Both the position numbers and the translations under genes were made by a program. Under the pieces are notes generated by a model, which was not told the DNA's origin, searched no databases, and saw only the letters and a list, made by a program, of their open reading frames with translations. A stretch of 5,711 nucleotides of DNA from JAKSUT01 sp045616505. GTDB lineage: Bacteria; Cyanobacteriota; Vampirovibrionia; Gastranaerophilales; Gastranaerophilaceae. The stretch is from the NCBI GenBank assembly GCA_045616505.1, contig JAZLGV010000083.1:1-5711 (forward strand). Reading direction: 5' to 3'. Below, in pieces: positions 1 to 5,262 of the stretch. Every line of letters begins with the position of its first letter. Position 1 is the first letter of the stretch.

Positions 1-233
1 TTTAAAAACATATTTAATAATATTTCTACAAGTAAGAATAATACAAAAAATACTATTAAATAAGAGAAAATAAAATAAATAATTCTTTCAATCTCAATCA
101 TTGCATAAAGCAAACAATATAGTGGGCTAAGACTTATTAAAAGATAAAAAATATTTATAAAAATACGAATGCTTGCCAATAAAGATAATATATTAGCACA
201 ATAATATCTTGTTATTTTCATAGACAACAACAT
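1..233 (-). CDS. Possible multi-pass membrane protein, N-terminal part, cut by left edge
   Basis: Reading leftwards, the frame is open from an ATG at 233-231 to the window edge (77 codons plus 2 bases, no stop). A second in-frame ATG at 221-219 gives a start MKITRYY. The translation is strongly hydrophobic, with two likely transmembrane stretches: about residues 22-44 (ending in SLSPLYCLLYAM) and about 50-77 (IIYFIFSYLIVFFVLFLL). They are separated by a short charged loop (IEIER). Charged residues are few and sit outside the hydrophobic stretches, as in a real membrane protein. Against it: neither ATG has a Shine-Dalgarno sequence (upstream is pyrimidine-rich), and the minus strand here is T-rich, which favours hydrophobic codons by chance. 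I estimate such an open stretch to be uncommon at this composition but not impossible. I do not recognise a family. It may be a real gene, a remnant or chance. Confidence 0.35.
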   Translation of the reverse strand, partial: MLLSMKITRYYCANILSLLASIRIFINIFYLLISLSPLYCLLYAMIEIERIIYFIFSYLIVFFVLFLLVEILLNMFL

Positions 234-257
234 ATCACAAAGGAGAAAAAAAGAAAA

Positions 258-444
258 ATGAAAGAAAATAGTACAAATTTAATTCCTATAAAAACAATAG
301 AAAAAAATTTTACGATAGAAATGATAAATGATACATTAAAATATCAAAAAATATATGGTAGTAAAATTAGGAAATTTAATCTGGGTAGAGTCTTATATAA
401 GGCGTGACGGAACTCAAGTTAGTGGATATTATAGAAGAAAGTAA
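258..444 (+). pseudogene. Small frameshifted gene with C-terminal VxSYxRxDGTxV motif
   Basis: An AAAGGAG at 239-245 precedes an ATG at 258, which opens a 49-codon frame (start MKENSTNLIPIKTIEK) ending at TGA 405-407. In the +1 frame the codons from about 382 to the TAA at 442-444 read WVESYIRRDGTQVSGYYRRK. That resembles the 'V-x-G-Y-x-R-x-D-G-T-x-V-x-x-Y/H-x-R' tail I know from the C-termini of many small bacterial and phage-associated proteins. This second frame has stops upstream (for example at 337), and its own only ATG (355) lacks a ribosome binding site. The simplest reading is one gene of about 61 codons broken by a single frameshift somewhere around 345-385. The gene's role is unknown. 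A sequencing error or programmed frameshifting would give the same picture, and I see no classic slippery site. Confidence 0.45.
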
Positions 445-506
445 AATTTGCGAGAGAATATTGTTGGATTGATTATATTTCCCAATTGTGTAGTTTGTTT
501 TTATTC

Positions 507-535
507 TTTACAATTTGTTGAAAATCGTGTAATAT
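507..535 (+). promoter_or_regulatory. Sigma-70-type promoter for the flavoprotein gene
   Basis: TTTACA at 507-512 and TAATAT at 530-535 are separated by exactly 17 bp. Each hexamer differs from consensus at two positions or fewer. Transcription would begin near 542, giving a leader of about 30 nt before the ATG at 571. AT-rich DNA produces such matches by chance, but position and spacing fit well. Confidence 0.5.
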
Positions 536-560
536 TAACTATTATTTAGAAGATGCTTAG

Positions 561-568
561 AGGGGGAG
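561..568 (+). promoter_or_regulatory. Ribosome binding site that sets the flavoprotein start
   Basis: AGGGGGAG lies two bases before the ATG at 571 (core GGGGG about 4-8 bases away). An in-frame ATG at 553 would add the residues MLRGGA, but those codons are the Shine-Dalgarno sequence itself and 553 has no site of its own. The start is therefore 571, and the protein begins MKKNILILTGSPR, the normal family N-terminus. Confidence 0.85.
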
Positions 569-570
569 CA

Positions 571-1119
571 ATGAAAAAAAATATATTAATACTTACAGGC
601 AGTCCAAGAAAAGATGGTAATTCTGAAAAGTTTGCTGATGCTTTTTTGCTTGGCGCACATGATGCGGGACATACAGTTACAAAAATCAGAGCTGCAAATC
701 TTGAAGTAAAAGGTTGCATGGATTGCAAACAATGTTTTACTACTGGTACTTCTTGTTGTATAGAAGATGATTTTACTTCAAAAGTTGAACCAGAATTGGA
801 AAAGGCTGATGTGTTAGTAATAGTAACACCAATATATTGGTTCTCATTTACTGCTCAATTAAAACTTGTACTTGATAAAATGTATGCATATATGAGAAAA
901 AAAGATGCTCTTCACGTAAAAGAAGCAGTATTGCTTGTTTGTGGTGGTGGCTCAAATGAAGAATTTTATAGTGAAATTAAAAAATCATTTGAATTTATGT
1001 GTAAATTCATGAACTGGACAAATCGTGGAGTTCTTGTTGCAAGCGGACTTCACAAAGCAGATAGCATACTTTCTTCTCAACAATTAGTGAACGCTAAAAA
1101 TTTGGGACGAGAAATATAA
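571..1119 (+). CDS. Flavodoxin-family NAD(P)H-dependent FMN reductase-like / Isf-like flavoprotein
   Basis: The 182-residue protein has the flavodoxin-like alpha/beta fold of the NADPH-dependent FMN reductase superfamily. It begins with a beta strand and the FMN phosphate-binding loop GSPRKDGNS (residues 10-18). A second flavin-contacting segment is TPIYWFSFTAQLKLVLD (86-102), and a third glycine loop is CGGGSNEEF (about 120-128). Residues 49-63 carry C-x2-C-x2-C-x6-C-C (C49, C52, C55, C62, C63), followed by the family's I-x-D-D-F. In archaeal iron-sulfur flavoprotein (Isf) the compact C-x2-C-x2-C-x(4-9)-C motif binds a [4Fe-4S] cluster. Many relatives keep these cysteines without proof of a cluster, so cluster binding is an inference. 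The likely role is cytoplasmic electron transfer or reduction of quinones, flavins or small oxidants; the substrate cannot be read from sequence. Length and C-terminus look complete. It is transcribed alone, from the promoter near 507 to the hairpin at 1140. Confidence 0.9.
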   Translation: MKKNILILTGSPRKDGNSEKFADAFLLGAHDAGHTVTKIRAANLEVKGCMDCKQCFTTGTSCCIEDDFTSKVEPELEKADVLVIVTPIYWFSFTAQLKLVLDKMYAYMRKKDALHVKEAVLLVCGGGSNEEFYSEIKKSFEFMCKFMNWTNRGVLVASGLHKADSILSSQQLVNAKNLGREI

Positions 1120-1139
1120 AAAATATAAAAATTATAGAT

Positions 1140-1170
1140 AAAAAAACTTCCGTTAATCGGAAGTTTTTTT
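1140..1170. terminator. Bidirectional intrinsic terminator
   Basis: A 13-bp perfect stem (1140-1152 with 1158-1170) has a TTAAT loop. Its core is ACTTCCG/CGGAAGT, flanked by seven A on the left and seven T on the right, so it gives a U-tract on either strand. It starts 20 bases after the flavoprotein stop and 30 bases beyond the stop of the convergent gene at 1201-1662, and can end both. Confidence 0.88.
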
Positions 1171-1200
1171 GTTTAAAGATGTTTTAATATTGCTATTTGA

Positions 1201-1662
1201 TTAATGGATTTCATCAATACCAAATTCTTTAGTAAGTTTGTTGATTGTTGCAATATTTTGTTTTGTTGTATTTTCGATTGCTTCAGCTGATAATTTTGTT
1301 AGATTTCTAACTTTGAATGTTGAGCTTTTTAGCATATTATATGTGCCAGAAACAAGAGTTGCCAACATTTCTGTTGTATAGTCTTTAAGTCCTGACATAT
1401 TGAAATTCATTGAACTTTGAAGCTTGTTGTCTTTATCAAAATATGACATATTTATGTAAGTGTTTGGTTTATCATAATCTATTGAACCAAGAGTAAGTTT
1501 AAACGTGTCATTTGCTTCATTTTTTGTAAGTTTTCTAAATGCATTATAAATTCCTTTTGAAACATTTTCGCCATAGTTTTTTAAACCTTGTTGAGCAGAA
1601 GTGTTTCCGATAATACATTTTGTTCCGAAAGTTTGTTGTGAATTGATATTATTTACTTGCAT
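1201..1662 (-). CDS. Hypothetical protein with N-terminal QTFGTK leader motif
   Basis: A 153-residue protein whose family I do not recognise. The first 10 residues are Asn/Gln-rich (MQVNNINSQQ) and lead into TFGTK (11-15). This parallels the leader of the 929-aa synthase on the same strand, which ends in SFEGK. Residues about 53-90 look beta-rich (TFKLTLGSIDYD, YINMSYFD, SSMNFNM). Residues about 91-153 look helical and amphipathic, with many Lys and Thr. There is no signal peptide, transmembrane segment or visible catalytic motif, so it is probably a small cytoplasmic or surface-associated protein. On the minus strand AAGGGTG lies 5 bases before the ATG (1668-1674), a moderate ribosome binding site. 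No convincing promoter is visible; TAGAAT at 1694-1689 is a possible -10 without a well-spaced -35. It ends at the shared hairpin at 1140-1170. Codon and base use match its neighbours. Confidence 0.8.
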   Translation of the reverse strand: MQVNNINSQQTFGTKCIIGNTSAQQGLKNYGENVSKGIYNAFRKLTKNEANDTFKLTLGSIDYDKPNTYINMSYFDKDNKLQSSMNFNMSGLKDYTTEMLATLVSGTYNMLKSSTFKVRNLTKLSAEAIENTTKQNIATINKLTKEFGIDEIH

Positions 1663-1753
1663 ATAAACACCCTTTTTTTATTCCTTTTATTCTACCTGAT
1701 AAAGAATGCTAAAGGTGTAAAATTTACAAAATTGGTTTATTTTTTTACAAATG

Positions 1754-1840
1754 TTAATGCTTTTTAATTTTGTCTTTAAGATATAGTTCTGTGTTAATAA
1801 TACCAGCGATAACAGCAGCTGAAATTTTGATAATATTTTG
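1754..1840 (-). pseudogene. Fossil copy of the synthase C-terminal membrane anchor
   Basis: Read on the minus strand from 1840 to the TAA at 1756-1754, the frame gives ISAAVIAGIINTELYLKDK followed by IKKH-stop. The synthase at 2352-5141 has ISAAVIAGAVGTGLYLKNK at residues 894-912. About 15 of 22 aligned residues are identical, and 25 bases are identical without gaps. Upstream codons (N-I-I-K against K-Y-I-G) are still alignable in frame. Before that the frame stays open to about 1930 but resembles nothing in the synthase, and it has no ATG or ribosome binding site. This is therefore the 3' end of a lost relative, or of another gene with the same anchor module, and not an expressed gene. The copy stops 20 residues short of the synthase tail. 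Confidence 0.72.
1802..1826. repeat. Direct repeat, copy 1 (25 bp)
   Basis: Identical to 2439-2463, in the same orientation, 612 bases apart. It encodes the SAAVIAG part of the membrane-anchor segment on the minus strand. Similarity continues more weakly to about 1838, with a one-base indel in a GATA(A)TATTTT stretch. Confidence 0.95.
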
Positions 1841-1849
1841 TGATATAAT
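1841..1849 (+). promoter_or_regulatory. Possible extended -10 promoter of the broken acyltransferase gene
   Basis: TGATATAAT matches the extended -10 pattern TGnTATAAT exactly. There is no good -35 at normal spacing, as extended -10 promoters allow. The predicted start near 1856 would give a leader of only about 14 nt before the GTG at 1870. It lies right at the border with the fossil anchor. Confidence 0.35.
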
Positions 1850-1869
1850 CACGCAGAAGAGAGAATATT

Positions 1870-1947
1870 GTGGCAGAAAATAGTAATTCAAAAAGATTAT
1901 TTTATATTGATATAGTAAAAGTAATTGCTATTTTTCTTGTTTTTTAG
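1870..1947 (+). pseudogene. N-terminal fragment of an acyltransferase-3-like membrane protein
   Basis: From a GTG at 1870, behind a purine-rich AGAAGAGAG (1857-1864 region), 25 codons read to a TAG at 1945-1947. They end in RLFYIDIVKVIAIFLVF. This fits the start of acyltransferase family 3 proteins (membrane O-acyltransferases that modify surface polysaccharides): a basic residue, an aromatic, I/L-D, then 'R/K-x-I-A-I-x-L-V' opening the first transmembrane helix, normally followed by a catalytic His a few residues later. That His and the remaining roughly 300 residues are absent. Beyond the stop, none of the three frames stays open far or shows family motifs up to the DUF378 gene. The first 25 codons look well preserved, which suggests truncation by deletion rather than long decay. 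The family call rests on a very short match. Confidence 0.5.
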
Positions 1948-2079
1948 TTATGTTAATAAAACGATATATCCCAGAAATTCTTTGTTTAAGACAAATATAA
2001 GTTTTGTTCTATAAAATGTCCAATTAGGTATTATAAAAGTTTTTTTGTAAATCATAATAAAAACAAAGGAGGTTTTATT

Positions 2080-2289
2080 ATGATTAAATTTTTGAAAATT
2101 TTGTCTTATGTACTAGTTGCTATAGGAGCATTAAACTGGGGGCTTGTCGGCGCTTTGAATTTTAACTTGGTAACTTATTTGTTTGGAGAAATGACAATGG
2201 TATCAAGAATAATTTATTGCCTTGTCGGATTTTGCGGGTTGTTGTTAATTGTGTTTGCTCCACAATGTTGCTCAAGCAGGGATGATTAA
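2080..2289 (+). CDS. DUF378 family small membrane protein
   Basis: The 69-residue protein has two transmembrane helices: about residues 5-24 (SYVLVAIGALNWGLVG) and about 43-61 (RIIYCLVGFCGLLLIVFA). The family signature IGALNWGLVG (16-24) is followed by F-N-L-V (28-31), and S-R-I-x-Y-x-L-V-G (42-50) is also intact. This is the DUF378/YuzA type, a widespread inner-membrane family of unknown function. The tail APQCCSSRDD adds a Cys pair (63-64) that is not a regular feature of the family as I recall it. A strong AAAGGAGG (2065-2072) sits 7 bases before the ATG. A possible promoter is TTGTTC at 2004-2009 with TATTAT at 2029-2034 (19-bp spacing, weak). The gene stands alone, and its stop codon is part of the terminator stem that follows. 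Confidence 0.9.
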   Translation: MIKFLKILSYVLVAIGALNWGLVGALNFNLVTYLFGEMTMVSRIIYCLVGFCGLLLIVFAPQCCSSRDD

Positions 2290-2335
2290 AAAAAAGAAAA
2301 GGGCAAATAAAATATTTGCCCTTTTCTTTTTTTTA
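2287..2335. terminator. Long bidirectional terminator hairpin overlapping a stop codon
   Basis: A 23-bp perfect stem (2287-2309 with 2313-2335) has a 3-base AAA loop. The core is GAAAAGGGCAAATA/TATTTGCCCTTTTC, with eight A on the left and eight T on the right. The left arm begins at the TAA stop (2287-2289) of the DUF378 gene. On the minus strand the same hairpin follows the synthase stop by 16 bases, so it can terminate both convergent genes. Confidence 0.92.
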
Positions 2336-2351
2336 TTTTTATTTTGTTTAA

Positions 2352-5141
2352 TTAGCCATTGATTACAAAAGTTTCGCCTTGTATTTCATTTTCTGCTTTA
2401 GCTTTTTTGTTTTTTAGGTATAAACCTGTTCCAACTGCACCAGCGATAACAGCAGCTGAAATTCCGATATATTTTCCGATACCACTTTTCTTAGCTGTTT
2501 CACCACCATTTTTAATAGCTTCAACAATTTTTTCGTTTCCTTCTTTAATTGCATCTTTTATACCGTTGATGCTGTTGTTTATTTCTTTTGTATCAATATT
2601 TACACCATTTTTGCCAATCATTACTTTTTTGTTTTCGCTGATTTTTTTGAATGTTTCTCCTACTGTAGCCGCAAAGCCTGTGAATAACGCAATGTTTGTT
2701 ATATCTTTTACGTTTTTAGCTTCTGGGTCAATGTGTTGTTCTTGATAAAGTTGAGCTGTGCTTTTTCCTGATGGGTGAGAGGCAGCGTTGCCGCTCCAAG
2801 TAGTATCTTGATTAGCTTGGTTGATTAGTATTTTTTTCATTAAGTCTTTATCATTGTTTTTAGCATCAACATATTCAGCAAATTTGTCTGCTAATTCTTC
2901 TTTGATAATTTTATCTCTTGTTTCTCTCATTAATTTTTCATATTCTTTAGTATTTCTAGCGTTTTCAATTGCTAAATCTTCAATTTTGTCGCCTTGAACT
3001 TTCTTTTCAGAAACACTATTGTGACTTTGAATTTGGGTTCTTTCTTTAGTAATTAGTTTATCCATTTCAGCTTTGTAATCATCAACGATTTTTTGATGAC
3101 CGCATTCTTCAATTTCTTTTTCTATCATATAGAATTCGTGTTTAGTTTTGAAAGCATCAACTTTGTCGGCTTCACCTTCAAAGCTACGGTCGAAGTTCTT
3201 TTGAGCTAAACCTTGGCAGTTTGTAACGATAGGTGTTGCAAAGAATTTCTTTGATTCAAGGTCTGTCAATTCGCAAGGAGCAAATCTTGATGGGAATACT
3301 GCTGCATCAGCTGCGCTTGCAAAACCATTTGCTGGTACAAAACCATCCATATATACGGCTTTACCTTTCAAGCTTCCATTTGTGATTTTTCTGATTTCTT
3401 CTTCAAGACGAAGTTTTTCATCTCCTTCAGTAGGAATTTCTCCACCTAAAAGTAAAAGTGCGTTTTCATCTCCTGTATTTTGGATATATGCTTCAAATGC
3501 TTGGATAGTTGTGTCTAAACCTTTTTGGAAGTCGCCTCTACCCCAAGTTACAAAAACTGTTACGTCTTCGCCTTTTTTAAGTTTTTCTAAATAAGAATCA
3601 TCAATTTTACCGAAAATACCTACATTTTTAGTGTTACCACTCATTAAACCATTTTCTAATTCTTTTGCAGATATAGTTTTGCCATCAGGAGCATTGTATT
3701 CTCCTTCTTCTATTTGGTCGTGTAAGTTTAATCTTTCGATTAAATTAATTTTGTTTTGCATTTTTATTTCTTTTAAGTGTTCAATATCACCTGCTTTAAT
3801 TTTTGCTTCATCAAAAACAGCAAAAGGTTTAATTGAAGTTGTATTTCCGTCTTTTAATTTGATGTTATAATCTGTATTTAACCATTTGTTGCTCATTGGT
3901 TTAAAACCAGTAACATCTGTTGCGTTAAGTGGATTTAGAATACCTCCAACTTGACCATCATTAGCCATTTTTTCCCAAACTGAATGTAATGGTGAAAGAA
4001 TAGGGCTGCTTGCTAATTTGTCAGAATATCCTTCTGATACTGTTGTAACTGCAGAAACTAAACCTTGTTGTTTTAAAATTAATGGGATTAGTACAGGGTT
4101 TGCAGCTCCTGTATCATCAAAAATTTCTGCTGCTAAGAAATTTTTTAAATATTTTTCTTCTTGAAATTTGTCGTGTTCAACTGCATTAATGTATTCTGGA
4201 TCGTCTTTGATAAGTTCAATTTGTTTTTTTGTTAGTCCGATGTTTACCAACATATTTTTGTTTGTTGTGCTACCGCAATATGTTCCATGTCCTAGGTTGT
4301 GACCAACGAATGAACTTTTCATATCTTGATAGTATTCAGCACCTTCTTTGTTTTTCAATGCCATATACAAAGGTATGTATGCAGTTTGGCTATCAGAACA
4401 AATAACTGTTCCTGCTTCAAAATCTTTTTGTTGTTCTTGCATAAGTGGCATTAATTCAACAACAGCTCTGTCAAATTTTGCATAAGCAGAACCTTCCCAG
4501 TGGCTAGAATCATTGCCTCCGAAGTTTGATGTATAAGAATCGTCACCATAAGGTTTTGGCATTCTTGCTGTTACATCTGTAAATACCATATATACATCAG
4601 GTTTTGTTTCTCCTTTTTCGTCTGTTTTACCAGAATCTTTTACGTGGAACATTTGGATTTTATTTTCGTCTTTTATTCCCCAAGCCATATTTTGTTCTTT
4701 ACCGACTTCTTCTAAAACGACGTATTCTTTTGTTTCAAGAACTTTATCTATAGTTGTTGTAGATAAGTCAGCTTTTGTATAGAAAGGTTGTCCTGCGAAT
4801 TCGTGAGTTTTTGGAAATCTGTGTACAGAAACTTCTTCTGTTGATTTTCCTTGTTCGTCATATTCGATTTTTCCGTTGTAGTAAGGGATAATCATTGCTT
4901 TCTTTTCGCAAGGGAAAGATGTGTAGTCTTTCATAACTGTTCCAACACCACCAACTTTGCAGTAAGGAGGTAATTCTGCACCGACAAATACTACGTGATT
5001 TTTATTTTTTCCTTCAAATGAAATTATTGCTGAAGGTTGCATTTTTTGAGTTGCATTTGTTTGTTGAATTTTGTTTGTTTTTCCTCGTTGAGCAGCGTAA
5101 ATATTAGTTGCATAATTGTTTTGGATTGCAGAAATTTTCAT
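2352..5141 (-). CDS. GlgA-like GT5 glycogen/starch synthase, extended and membrane-anchored, with divergent active site
   Basis: 929 residues, about twice usual GlgA (about 480). GT5 enzymes transfer glucose from ADP- or UDP-glucose to growing alpha-1,4-glucan. Order: Asn/Gln-rich leader ending ISFEGK (1-45); GT5 N-domain with FVGAELPPYCKVGGVG (52-67; K62 matches the donor-binding Lys of KxGGL), CSDSQTAYIPL (248-258; family HDW) and GHNLGHGTYCG (280-290; His kept); TTVSEGYSDKL (366-376); GGILNPLN (399-406); C-domain with GRGDFQKGLD (534-543; Arg and Lys of the R-x4-K motif kept), LLLLGGE and FPSRFAPCELTDLE (616-629). A charged helical insertion (about 655-765) precedes the closing QDTTW...AQLYQEQ (768-802). 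Then come a coiled-coil-like stretch (about 850-880), one transmembrane helix (about 891-909) and a short polar tail. Oddities: the Glu of SRFEPCGLT is Ala621, the next Gly is Glu624, and TGGL is CQGL (642-645). There is no signal peptide, so the catalytic part is probably cytoplasmic and tail-anchored. AAGGGG lies 8 bases before the ATG. Activity is uncertain. Confidence 0.9.
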   Translation of the reverse strand: MKISAIQNNYATNIYAAQRGKTNKIQQTNATQKMQPSAIISFEGKNKNHVVFVGAELPPYCKVGGVGTVMKDYTSFPCEKKAMIIPYYNGKIEYDEQGKSTEEVSVHRFPKTHEFAGQPFYTKADLSTTTIDKVLETKEYVVLEEVGKEQNMAWGIKDENKIQMFHVKDSGKTDEKGETKPDVYMVFTDVTARMPKPYGDDSYTSNFGGNDSSHWEGSAYAKFDRAVVELMPLMQEQQKDFEAGTVICSDSQTAYIPLYMALKNKEGAEYYQDMKSSFVGHNLGHGTYCGSTTNKNMLVNIGLTKKQIELIKDDPEYINAVEHDKFQEEKYLKNFLAAEIFDDTGAANPVLIPLILKQQGLVSAVTTVSEGYSDKLASSPILSPLHSVWEKMANDGQVGGILNPLNATDVTGFKPMSNKWLNTDYNIKLKDGNTTSIKPFAVFDEAKIKAGDIEHLKEIKMQNKINLIERLNLHDQIEEGEYNAPDGKTISAKELENGLMSGNTKNVGIFGKIDDSYLEKLKKGEDVTVFVTWGRGDFQKGLDTTIQAFEAYIQNTGDENALLLLGGEIPTEGDEKLRLEEEIRKITNGSLKGKAVYMDGFVPANGFASAADAAVFPSRFAPCELTDLESKKFFATPIVTNCQGLAQKNFDRSFEGEADKVDAFKTKHEFYMIEKEIEECGHQKIVDDYKAEMDKLITKERTQIQSHNSVSEKKVQGDKIEDLAIENARNTKEYEKLMRETRDKIIKEELADKFAEYVDAKNNDKDLMKKILINQANQDTTWSGNAASHPSGKSTAQLYQEQHIDPEAKNVKDITNIALFTGFAATVGETFKKISENKKVMIGKNGVNIDTKEINNSINGIKDAIKEGNEKIVEAIKNGGETAKKSGIGKYIGISAAVIAGAVGTGLYLKNKKAKAENEIQGETFVING
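2439..2463. repeat. Direct repeat, copy 2 (25 bp), inside the synthase anchor
   Basis: Identical to 1802-1826 and in the same orientation. It lies within the codons for the synthase transmembrane helix (about residues 894-901). It is the intact source or sister of the fossil copy. Confidence 0.95.
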
Positions 5142-5164
5142 TAAATATACCCCTTATAATAAGA

Positions 5165-5193
5165 CTACTACACTAAAATATAAATGTTGTAAA
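5165..5193 (-). promoter_or_regulatory. Weak candidate promoter of the synthase gene
   Basis: On the minus strand TTTACA (5193-5188) is followed after 17 bp by TAGTAG (5170-5165), a poor -10. Transcription would start near 5158, about 17 bases before the ATG and just at the AAGGGG. No better candidate stands out between the terminator at 5263 and the start codon, although TTGAAA with TAAAAA at 19-bp spacing lies further upstream. Confidence 0.2.
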
Positions 5194-5262
5194 AAATAAA
5201 ATTGCCTTTTTTTAGTAATTTTAAACTATTTTGTTTCAAAAGTTAATATTTTAATTATTCTT

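Noticed and set aside
445..506. A riboswitch or small RNA before the flavoprotein promoter
   Set aside because: No stable hairpin or conserved aptamer-like block is visible. The stretch is AT-rich with nothing I can support.
553..570. Upstream ATG at 553 as the flavoprotein start
   Set aside because: The codons 553-570 are the Shine-Dalgarno region of the ATG at 571, 553 has no site of its own, and the added residues MLRGGA are not part of the family N-terminus.
546..728. Minus-strand open frame opposite the flavoprotein
   Set aside because: It is antisense to a well-supported gene, ends inside that gene's promoter/leader region, and has no ribosome binding site.
1841..1930. Upstream extension of the anchor fossil as a real minus-strand gene
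   Set aside because: The frame is open to about 1930 but has no ATG and no ribosome binding site, shows no similarity to the synthase before 1840, and runs antisense to the acyltransferase fragment.
1663..2079. An insertion sequence or phage attachment site explaining the gene debris
   Set aside because: I found no terminal inverted repeats, target-site duplication, transposase or integrase remnant. The only repeat is the 25-bp coding repeat shared with the synthase anchor.
2359..3870. Plus-strand open frames at 2359-2745, 3382-3594 and 3631-3870
   Set aside because: They are antisense to the synthase gene. Their Ser/Phe/Pro-rich translations are what reverse-reading a Lys/Glu-rich gene gives, and none has a ribosome binding site or family motif.
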